From the NCBI GenBank assembly GCA_031289995.1, contig JAITOI010000196.1, positions 1-5,465 on the forward strand: 5,465 nucleotides of DNA. Direction: 5' to 3'. Every line of letters begins with the position of its first letter. The first letter of the stretch is position 1. Source of the stretch: Prevotellaceae bacterium. GTDB taxonomy: Bacteria > Bacteroidota > Bacteroidia > Bacteroidales > UBA932. Positions 1 to 5,465 of the stretch are shown one piece after another. The position numbers and the translations under genes were made by a program. The notes under the pieces were generated by a model. That model saw only the letters and a program-made list of their open reading frames with translations. It did not search any database and was not told the DNA's origin.

Positions 1-21
1 ACAAAAAAAATTAACAACGCT

Positions 22-378
22 ATGAACATCGAAGAAATTCGCGAATACTGCCTTAGCAAGCCCCGCGTGACGGAGGAGTTGCCGTTCGACGACGAGACGA
101 TTGCGTTTAAGGTATGCGACAAAATTTTCGCACTTGTGTCCCTCCAAAAGGCCGTGCTCAACATCAAGAGTGAACCCGACAAGGCCGTTGCCCTGCGCGA
201 GCAGTACGCCTCCGTTGTGGAACCCTACCACATGCACAAAAAAATGTGGAACAGCATCCTCGTCAACAACGAGGAGCTGCCCGGCGAGCTACTCCGCTCG
301 TGGATTGACGAGTCGTACAGGCTGGTCGTGGACAAGCTACCGAAAATTAAGCAGCGGCAAACTCGCACGTTTATCTAA
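22..378 (+). CDS. MmcQ/YjbR family protein (118 aa)
   Basis: Small cytoplasmic protein of the MmcQ/YjbR family, which has a CyaY-like (frataxin-like) fold and is often labelled DNA-binding; the real cellular role is not established. Visible family features are an N-terminal helix followed by KPRVTEELPF (residues 13-22), the strand pattern FKVCDKIFALVSL (29-41), the conserved block EPYHMHKKMWNSI (67-79), and a C-terminal helix with the ESYRLV pattern (97-102). The length of 118 residues is normal for the family. The ATG at 22 is chosen because the protein then begins as homologues do. The seven in-frame codons before it contain no stop, but also no ATG, GTG or TTG. The upstream sequence is A-rich with no Shine-Dalgarno site, and only 21 bases of it are visible, so its promoter cannot be seen. 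A 47-bp gap without a clear hairpin or promoter follows, so it may be co-transcribed with dsbD. The family call is secure; the function is open. Confidence 0.93.
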   Translation: MNIEEIREYCLSKPRVTEELPFDDETIAFKVCDKIFALVSLQKAVLNIKSEPDKAVALREQYASVVEPYHMHKKMWNSILVNNEELPGELLRSWIDESYRLVVDKLPKIKQRQTRTFI

Positions 379-425
379 AAATCTTACCCGATTTTTTCCT
401 CCCAAAACAACATTTTTTTCATACC

Positions 426-2444
426 ATGAAAAAGTGCCTATCCCTTATTTTGTGCCTCGTGGTGAGCGTTTGCGCCATGAGCGCAGGCATCAAGCAGCCT
501 GCCAAGTGGAGCGTCAGCGCAAGCCGCAATTCGGCTACAGAGGCAGTACTACAGCTGTCGGTGCGCATCGACGATACATGGATTATGTACTCGGTGCACG
601 TACCCGACGACGGCCCGCTGCCCATTTCGCTGTCGCTAATGCCCGATAGCGCCTACGCAGCAGCAGGCAAGCTAACGGAGATTACCCAGCCCAAGCAAAA
701 GCACGACGACATGTTCGACATGGACGTGAAGTATTTTAAGCGCGAGGCGAAGCTGACGCAGCGCATCGCCATCAAGGACGCAAGCGGGCAAGCGTTGGTG
801 GTGAAAGGAACCGTGTCGTGCCAGTGCTGCAGCGACGAGGAGTGTGTGCCCATCGACTACGATTTTTCGGTTACCCTGCCGGCCATTGCTAGCGCACCGA
901 ATGATGAATGGTCGCAGACAACAACGGTCGAAGTAGCCAGCAACACGTCTCTCGTAAAACCTATAGACACGGCACCAGCACAGGCTTTGACAACGCCCGC
1001 ATCGCCCTCCACAACTCCAACAAGCGACGACGAATCGCTGCTCGGATTTTTTCTGATTGCGCTGCTCACAGGCTTGGCAGGCGTGCTCACGCCTTGCGTT
1101 TTTCCCATGATGCCCATGACCATTTCGTTTTTCATGCGCGGCACAAGCCGACGCAAAGGCCTCACCAAAGCTGCTGTTTTCGGCCTGTCCATCATTGCCA
1201 TCTACACCGCTGTGGGCGCTGTTGTGGCGATTACCAAGTCGGCAGATGCGGCCGTTGCGGTGAGCACGCATTGGATTCCAAACCTGATATTTTTCGCGCT
1301 GTTCGTGGTGTTTGCGGCCTCGTTTTTTGGCGCGTTCGAAATCACGCTGCCCTCGTCGCTCGCCAACAACGTTGACCAAAAGGCTGACAAGGGCGGCTAC
1401 TTCTCCACGTTTTTCGTGGCGCTGTCGCTGGTCATCGTGTCGTTTGCGTGTACCGGCCCTTTTGTCGGCACGCTGCTGGTGGCTGCGGTGATGGGCGCCG
1501 TGCTGCAACCCGTTGTGGGCATGTTTGGCTTTGGGCTTGGCTTTGCGCTGCCCTTCACGCTGCTCGCGCTGTTCCCGACGGCCATGAAAAAGCTGCCCAA
1601 ATCGGGCAGCTGGATGAACCGCTTGAAGGTCTTTTTCGCGTTCGTGATGCTCATGTTCAGCTTCAAATTTTTGGGCGTGGTTGACCAAGATTTAGGGCTG
1701 CTCATCCTCTCGCGCGAGGTGGTGCTGTGCTTCTGGATTGCGCTGCTAACGCTGATGGGCGCTTACTTTCTCGGCAAGCTACGCTTTGCGCACGACGACG
1801 AAGATAGCGCTCCCATCAGCACTTCGCGCTTCACCATTTCGCTCCTCTCGTTCACCTTCGCGCTATACCTGTTCACCGGATTTTTGGGCAATCCGCTGAG
1901 CTTCATGTCGGGACTTTTACCGCAGACCACGGAGATAGCAATCCACGAAACCCAGCAACCATCGGGCTTAGCGACGGCCTCAACGCTTTGCGACGCGAAG
2001 CCGAAGTACAGCGAGCTGAAGCTGCACGGTCCCGCCAACCTGCCCTCGTACTTCGATTTGCAGGAGGCTTTGGCCTGCGCCAAAAAGCAGGGAAAGCGCG
2101 TGCTTATTGACTTCAAGGGGCACACCTGCGCCAACTGCAAGAAGATGGAGGGCGAAGTTTTTGCCAGCAAAGAGGTGCAGCAATTGCTCGCCGATGAGTT
2201 CATTATTGCCGCGCTCTACCTCGACGACAAAACGCCGCTACCCGAAGCGGAGCGCTACGTTTCGGCGTTTGATGGCAAGGAGAAAAAAACCGTTGGGCAA
2301 AAAAATCTCGACTTCCTGATGACCGAATACCACACCAACGCCATGCCCTACTTTGTTACGCTAAGCAGCGACGGCACGCTGCTTGGCCAGCCTGTTGGCT
2401 ACCTTTCGCAGCCCGAAAAATTCTTGCAATTTCTGGGGAAGTAA
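426..2444 (+). CDS. dsbD: Thiol:disulfide interchange protein DsbD (full length, 672 aa)
   Basis: Inner-membrane reductase that passes electrons from cytoplasmic thioredoxin to periplasmic thiol-disulfide partners such as disulfide isomerases and cytochrome c maturation factors. Residues 1-20 are a type I signal peptide, probably cut after AMSA. Residues about 24-155 form the N-terminal DsbD domain; the pair C134/C140 in CCSDEECVP has the six-residue offset of the E. coli pair C103/C109. A Thr/Ser/Ala/Pro-rich linker covers about 160-200. Eight membrane helices span about 205-490, with the redox pair C224 (LTPCVFPMMP) and C342 (SFACTGPF). The C-terminal thioredoxin domain, about 535-672, carries the CANC site (C568, C571). 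All six cysteines of the known relay are present, so the enzyme should be active. Two extra cysteines, C132 and C135, lie beside C134. The ATG at 426 gives a proper signal peptide. The gene lies 47 bp after the MmcQ-like gene and 6 bp before an ABC exporter gene. No TAnnTTTG promoter is visible upstream of it. Confidence 0.96.
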   Translation: MKKCLSLILCLVVSVCAMSAGIKQPAKWSVSASRNSATEAVLQLSVRIDDTWIMYSVHVPDDGPLPISLSLMPDSAYAAAGKLTEITQPKQKHDDMFDMDVKYFKREAKLTQRIAIKDASGQALVVKGTVSCQCCSDEECVPIDYDFSVTLPAIASAPNDEWSQTTTVEVASNTSLVKPIDTAPAQALTTPASPSTTPTSDDESLLGFFLIALLTGLAGVLTPCVFPMMPMTISFFMRGTSRRKGLTKAAVFGLSIIAIYTAVGAVVAITKSADAAVAVSTHWIPNLIFFALFVVFAASFFGAFEITLPSSLANNVDQKADKGGYFSTFFVALSLVIVSFACTGPFVGTLLVAAVMGAVLQPVVGMFGFGLGFALPFTLLALFPTAMKKLPKSGSWMNRLKVFFAFVMLMFSFKFLGVVDQDLGLLILSREVVLCFWIALLTLMGAYFLGKLRFAHDDEDSAPISTSRFTISLLSFTFALYLFTGFLGNPLSFMSGLLPQTTEIAIHETQQPSGLATASTLCDAKPKYSELKLHGPANLPSYFDLQEALACAKKQGKRVLIDFKGHTCANCKKMEGEVFASKEVQQLLADEFIIAALYLDDKTPLPEAERYVSAFDGKEKKTVGQKNLDFLMTEYHTNAMPYFVTLSSDGTLLGQPVGYLSQPEKFLQFLGK

Positions 2445-2450
2445 GCACGA

Positions 2451-4280
2451 ATGAATAAATTTTTCCGCCTCCTCAGCTTTGCCAAACCGTACAGCGCGTA
2501 TTGGCCAAAGTACATCACCGTTGCCTTGCTGGCTATGGTGTTTGGGGTGTTCAACTTTGCCCTCATTGTGCCCATTCTCGAAGTAATTTTCAACAGCGAC
2601 GACATTACCCGCGTGGAGCAGCTGCCCGATTTTTCGTTCACCGTAACCTACATCAAGGAGGTGTTCTACTTCGGCATGCTCAAAATAAAAGACGCTTACG
2701 GCACGTTAGGCTCGCTGGTTTTTGTGGGCGTGGCGCTAACGCTGGCCTCGTTTTTAGCCAACCTGTTCAAGTACATCGGCAGCCGCGTGCTCAACACGAT
2801 GCGGGCAAATGTGATGCGCAACATGCGCGGCGCGCTGTACGACAAAATCACCAAGCTGCACGTGGCCTACTACAACACGCAGCGCAAGGGCAACCTGCTG
2901 TCGGTGCTATCCAACGACGTGAACGAGGTGCAAGCCTCCGTGGTGTCGTCGTTTCAGGTGATTTTTCGCGACCCGATTTTCTTGCTCGGCAACCTCGCCG
3001 TGCTGTTCTACATGTCGTACCAGCTCACCATCATCACGCTCATCACGCTTCCGCTGTCGGCCTACCTCATTGGCTTGGTGTCGAAAAAGCTGCGCCGACA
3101 GGCCAGGGAAGTGCAGGCCTTGCAGGGCGACTTGATGAGCATGATTGAGGAAACCGTGGGCGGAAGCCGAATCATCAAAGCCTTCAACGCGCAAAGGTAC
3201 GTGCGCGAGCGCTTCGCAGCGGTGAACAATGCGCACCGCAACGCGCTCAAGCAAGCCACCAATAGGCAGGATTTGGCGGTGCCGATGTCGGAATTTTTCG
3301 GCGTGATGGTGGTGGTGCTCATCCTGTTTATGGGCGGAGTGATGCTGATTAGCGGCAACTCCACGCTCACCAGCTTCCAGTTCATAGCCTACCTCGCCTT
3401 CTACTACCAAATTCTGGTGCCCGCCAAGGACATCACCAAAGCCTACGCCGGCATTCAGCGCGGCATGGCTTCGGCCGACCGCATTTTTGATATTTTGGAC
3501 ACGCCCATTGCCATCCTAAAAGATGCTGCACCCCTTACGCTACGCGGCTTTGAGCGCGACCTGAAGTTCAACAACGTGAGCTTTGCCTACAACGAAGAGC
3601 TGGTGCTGAAAAACATAAACCTCACCATTTCCAAGGGAAAAATGGTGGCGCTGGTGGGACAATCGGGCGCAGGAAAAACCACCATCGCCGACCTCATTCC
3701 GCGCTTCTACGACGTTACGAAGGGCGCCATTTTGCTCGACGGTGTGGACATCCGCAGGCTTCAACCCAAAGAGCTGATGAGCCTGATGGGCATTGTTACG
3801 CAGGAGGCAATTTTGTTCAACGACACGATTAAAAACAACATCGCTTTCGGCTTGGACAACGTGCCGGACGAGGCAGTTGTGGAGGCCGCAAAAGTTGCCA
3901 ACGCGCACGAGTTTATTTTGCAAACCGAGCACGGCTACGACACCAACATCGGCGACCGTGGCACGCGCCTCTCCGGCGGGCAGCGGCAGCGCATTGCCAT
4001 TGCGCGAGCGGTGCTCAAAAATCCGCCGATTCTGATTCTGGATGAAGCTACTTCTGCCCTCGACACCGAGAGCGAAAAGCTGGTGCAGGATGCCCTCGCC
4101 AAGCTAATGAAAAACCGCACCAGCATTGTGATTGCGCACCGCCTATCGACCATCCAAAACGCCGACTGCATTGTGGTTCTTCAGCAGGGCGAAATTGTGG
4201 AGCAGGGCGCTCACGAAGAGCTCATGAAGCGGGAGCACGGCGTGTACCGCAAGCTCTGCGAGCTGCAAGGATTTAAGTAG
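2451..4280 (+). CDS. MsbA-like ABC exporter, fused permease and ATPase (609 aa)
   Basis: Half-transporter that should act as a homodimer in the inner membrane, coupling ATP hydrolysis to export. The closest well-known relatives are MsbA-type lipid A/lipid flippases, but the substrate cannot be read from sequence. Residues about 20-330 form the six-helix type I exporter domain. A roughly 40-residue stretch between helices 1 and 2 (about 48-86) makes a long periplasmic loop, which I recall from Bacteroidota homologues. The ATPase domain starts near 365 and is complete: A-loop Y380, Walker A GQSGAGKT (403-410), Q-loop Q451, signature LSGGQ (507-511), Walker B ILILDE (527-532), D-loop SALD (535-538) and switch histidine H563. 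The ATG at 2451 follows the dsbD stop by 6 bp and lies in the same frame, so the pair is probably co-transcribed. A purine-rich GGGGAAG a dozen bases upstream is only a weak ribosome-site candidate. The 3' end overlaps the convergent SpoIIM-like gene by 8 bp, and no terminator is visible. The family call is secure; assignment as MsbA proper is plausible only. Confidence 0.95.
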   Translation: MNKFFRLLSFAKPYSAYWPKYITVALLAMVFGVFNFALIVPILEVIFNSDDITRVEQLPDFSFTVTYIKEVFYFGMLKIKDAYGTLGSLVFVGVALTLASFLANLFKYIGSRVLNTMRANVMRNMRGALYDKITKLHVAYYNTQRKGNLLSVLSNDVNEVQASVVSSFQVIFRDPIFLLGNLAVLFYMSYQLTIITLITLPLSAYLIGLVSKKLRRQAREVQALQGDLMSMIEETVGGSRIIKAFNAQRYVRERFAAVNNAHRNALKQATNRQDLAVPMSEFFGVMVVVLILFMGGVMLISGNSTLTSFQFIAYLAFYYQILVPAKDITKAYAGIQRGMASADRIFDILDTPIAILKDAAPLTLRGFERDLKFNNVSFAYNEELVLKNINLTISKGKMVALVGQSGAGKTTIADLIPRFYDVTKGAILLDGVDIRRLQPKELMSLMGIVTQEAILFNDTIKNNIAFGLDNVPDEAVVEAAKVANAHEFILQTEHGYDTNIGDRGTRLSGGQRQRIAIARAVLKNPPILILDEATSALDTESEKLVQDALAKLMKNRTSIVIAHRLSTIQNADCIVVLQQGEIVEQGAHEELMKREHGVYRKLCELQGFK

Positions 4281-5253
4281 CGGCAGCATCGCTCAGCGCA
4301 GTTTCCATGCGGTGTACGTGCATGGGATAGATGACAAAGTAGAAAATCACAAAAGCCAGCATGAGCAGAATGAAGCCCAACCTTAGCGCGTCGGGGATGT
4401 TGGTGTAGCGCGTAAGGAACGATTCAAAAACGGCCGCCAGCACTACGATTGGCGCCACTCCCACCATAATTTTCATGCCACGCTTGGCCGCCATCATGAG
4501 CGAATCGATGCGGCGGTAGCTGCGCGGAAACAGCAGCCCGTTGCCCAACGTAATGCCCGCCGCGCCTGCCACAACAATGCACGGAATCTCCAGCGAGCCG
4601 TGTATCCAGACGGTGAGCAGCGACTCGCCCAGCAGCCCATGCTCGTAAAAAAGGTAGTGAAAAACGCCCAGCATCGCACCGTTGAACACGAGCGCCAGCG
4701 CGCTTCCCAGCGAAGCGGCAATGCCCATCACAAACGTGCGCAGCATCACCAGCACGTTGTTGAGCGCGATGCCCAAAAACATGCCATACGCCCAGTGCTC
4801 CTTGAACACCGCCATCGGGTCGCCGTTTTTGATGTTGTCGAGCGTGCTTTGTACGTAGCGAAAGCTGAGTACGCTGTACTTAAAATCCTCGTTCATGGCC
4901 GACGAAAAAATGCCTATCGCCACACCCGCCACAAAGATGAGCAACGACCACATCAGCTCGCGCCGCGCCTCGTACAGCACCAGCGGAACTTCACGCGTCC
5001 AGTAGGTCGCAAAGCGAGTGCTGCGCTCGGTTTTTTGCCGGTAAATTTGCTGGTGAAAGCGCGTCGAAAGACCGTTGAGGTAGGTCACTAAATGCGAGTG
5101 TCGGTAGTGGGTTTGTGCAAACGAAAGGTCGTTGGTGAGGTCGATGTAGATGTCGGCAAGCGCATCGGGCGATGGCTGCCGAACGCTTGCCAGCTCTTGC
5201 TCGTAGAGCTTCCACTTGGCTTTATTTTGCGTAAAAAATAGGGCTTCTTTCAA
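4273..5253 (-). CDS. SpoIIM-like (stage II sporulation protein M, DUF95) membrane protein, 326 aa, TTG start
   Basis: Multi-pass inner-membrane protein of the SpoIIM/DUF95 family. In Bacillus, SpoIIM takes part in engulfment during sporulation; the Bacteroidota do not sporulate and the role of their homologues is unknown. Residues 1-95 are a soluble, probably cytoplasmic helical domain rich in charged and aromatic residues. About six hydrophobic segments follow (roughly 100-120, 155-176, 178-203, 222-243, 258-280, 288-312). Family hallmarks are the NN pair at 165-166 before a conserved helix, and the HGSLEIP block (218-224) followed by a Gly/Ala-rich helix. The first codon is TTG at 5253-5251. 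No ATG or GTG precedes it before an in-frame TAG, and the resulting start (MKEALF...NKAKW) matches how family members usually begin, as I recall them. A -7 element ends 13 bases upstream, so the leader would be very short. The gene ends inside the ABC exporter gene (8-bp overlap) and has no same-strand follower in the window. Confidence 0.9.
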   Translation of the reverse strand: MKEALFFTQNKAKWKLYEQELASVRQPSPDALADIYIDLTNDLSFAQTHYRHSHLVTYLNGLSTRFHQQIYRQKTERSTRFATYWTREVPLVLYEARRELMWSLLIFVAGVAIGIFSSAMNEDFKYSVLSFRYVQSTLDNIKNGDPMAVFKEHWAYGMFLGIALNNVLVMLRTFVMGIAASLGSALALVFNGAMLGVFHYLFYEHGLLGESLLTVWIHGSLEIPCIVVAGAAGITLGNGLLFPRSYRRIDSLMMAAKRGMKIMVGVAPIVVLAAVFESFLTRYTNIPDALRLGFILLMLAFVIFYFVIYPMHVHRMETALSDAAAT

Positions 5254-5266
5254 CTTATTTTTTTTG

Positions 5267-5274
5267 CAAATGTA
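5267..5274 (-). promoter_or_regulatory. Probable Bacteroidota-type -7 promoter element for the SpoIIM-like gene
   Basis: Read on the minus strand, these bases are TACATTTG followed by C, an exact match to the Bacteroidota primary-sigma -7 consensus TAnnTTTG. Transcription starting four to seven bases after the final G would leave only about 7-10 bases before the TTG start at 5253, so the mRNA would be almost leaderless. I see no clear TTG/TTTG -33 element about 19-21 bases upstream; TTTTCG is the nearest T-rich stretch. The position and consensus match make this the best candidate, but it is unproven. Confidence 0.6.
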
Positions 5275-5296
5275 GCAACAATTCCCCGAAAATACC

Positions 5297-5304
5297 TACT
5301 TTTG
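5297..5304 (+). promoter_or_regulatory. Probable Bacteroidota-type -7 promoter element for the RDD gene
   Basis: TACTTTTG followed by C matches the Bacteroidota -7 consensus TAnnTTTG exactly. Transcription would begin near 5308-5311, giving an A-rich leader of about 16-19 bases before the ATG at 5327, which is typical for this phylum. A good -33 TTTG is missing at the expected distance; the only upstream TTTG (5263-5266) is about 30 bases away, which is too far. The element lies 22 bp from, and back to back with, the minus-strand -7 element, so the two promoters must share upstream sequence. Confidence 0.65.
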
Positions 5305-5326
5305 CAGCCCTAAAAAAAGCAAGTAA

Positions 5327-5465
5327 ATGGAACAGCTGGATTTTTCGAACAGCTTCAACGTAACGCTCAGGCTACAGCTGGCAAGCCACGGCAAGCGCAT
5401 TGCGGCCTTTGTCATCGACTGGATAGTGATGGCGGGCTACTACGCGCTGGCCTCGTTAATCATCA
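5327..5465 (+). CDS. RDD family membrane protein, N-terminal 46 residues only (cut by window edge)
   Basis: The reading frame opens at ATG 5327, directly after an in-frame TAA (5324-5326), and continues to the window edge with no stop. The 46 visible residues contain a short polar lead, then a basic helix running into the first membrane segment: GKRIAAFVIDWIVMAGYYA (22-40). The Arg at 24 and Asp at 31 of this helix are the first R and D of the RDD motif that names the family (R, six residues, then D). RDD proteins are small multi-pass membrane proteins; some have been linked to ion or small-molecule transport, but most are uncharacterised. The ORF is headed by a good -7 promoter element and is divergent from the SpoIIM-like gene, a pairing I recall from other Bacteroidota. 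The family call rests on a short fragment but on its diagnostic segment. The remaining length and domains cannot be judged. Confidence 0.85.
   Translation, partial: MEQLDFSNSFNVTLRLQLASHGKRIAAFVIDWIVMAGYYALASLII

Noticed and set aside
379..425. T-rich gap before dsbD considered as a terminator or promoter
   Set aside because: The T runs are not preceded by a stable hairpin, and no TAnnTTTG element occurs in the gap, so neither call is supported.
426..473. Possible lipoprotein signal at the DsbD N-terminus, which has cysteines at residues 4, 10 and 16
   Set aside because: The residues before each cysteine do not fit a lipobox: Val precedes C16 and Leu precedes C10. The AMSA site at 17-20 fits type I cleavage better.
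672..1688. A 338-codon open frame antisense to dsbD
   Set aside because: Its translation is dominated by His, Arg, Gln and Ala with no membrane segments, motifs or family resemblance. It lies fully antisense to a clearly functional DsbD. It is a by-product of that gene's codon use.
4262..4287. GCTGC/GCAGC inverted repeat spanning the convergent stop codons
   Set aside because: A 5-bp stem with a 16-base loop and no T tract is expected by chance in sequence rich in GC-type triplets.
4305..4325. Inverted repeat CCATGC/GCATGG with a 9-base loop near the convergent gene ends
   Set aside because: The stem is only 6 bp, has no following T tract on either strand, and lies within the SpoIIM-like coding sequence. 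It is not a convincing terminator.
5263..5270. Palindrome TTTGCAAA between the divergent genes, considered as an operator or as the plus-strand -33 element
   Set aside because: It is short, partly explained by the minus-strand -7 element it overlaps, and its TTTG is about 30 bp from the plus-strand -7 element instead of about 19-21. There is no second copy to support a regulator site.

Overview
The window looks like an ordinary chromosomal stretch from a member of the Bacteroidota, probably Bacteroidales (inference). Three things point there. Two sites in the only divergent intergenic gap match the Bacteroidota -7 promoter consensus TAnnTTTG. Start codons are preceded by A/T-rich leaders without convincing Shine-Dalgarno sequences. 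The gene families present (full-length three-domain DsbD, an MsbA-like exporter, and a SpoIIM-like membrane protein beside an RDD protein) are familiar from that phylum. Coding density is very high, and I see no RNA genes, insertion sequences, CRISPR arrays or phage genes.

Layout, left to right. Bases 22-378 (+) encode a small MmcQ/YjbR-family protein. After a 47-bp gap, 426-2444 (+) encodes a complete DsbD: signal peptide, periplasmic N-terminal domain, eight-helix membrane domain and C-terminal thioredoxin domain, with all six expected redox cysteines. Six bases later, 2451-4280 (+) encodes a full-length MsbA-like ABC exporter half-transporter with every nucleotide-binding motif intact. Its 3' end overlaps by 8 bp the 3' end of a convergent gene, 4273-5253 (-), which encodes a SpoIIM-like (DUF95) multi-pass membrane protein starting with TTG. 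A 73-bp gap with two back-to-back -7 promoter elements separates this from an RDD-family membrane protein, 5327 to the window edge (+), of which only the first 46 residues are present.

Function. DsbD carries reducing power from cytoplasmic thioredoxin to the periplasm. The ABC exporter probably flips lipid or another hydrophobic substrate across the inner membrane. The two genes are close enough to share a transcript, although nothing in the sequence links them biochemically. The SpoIIM-like and RDD proteins form a divergent pair of uncharacterised membrane proteins; such pairs recur in Bacteroidota that do not sporulate, so 'sporulation' is a family name here and not a role.

I found no convincing novel system. 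The observations most worth checking are the divergent promoter pair with a near-leaderless TTG-initiated gene, the terminator-free convergent overlap, and the uncharacterised SpoIIM/RDD pair.
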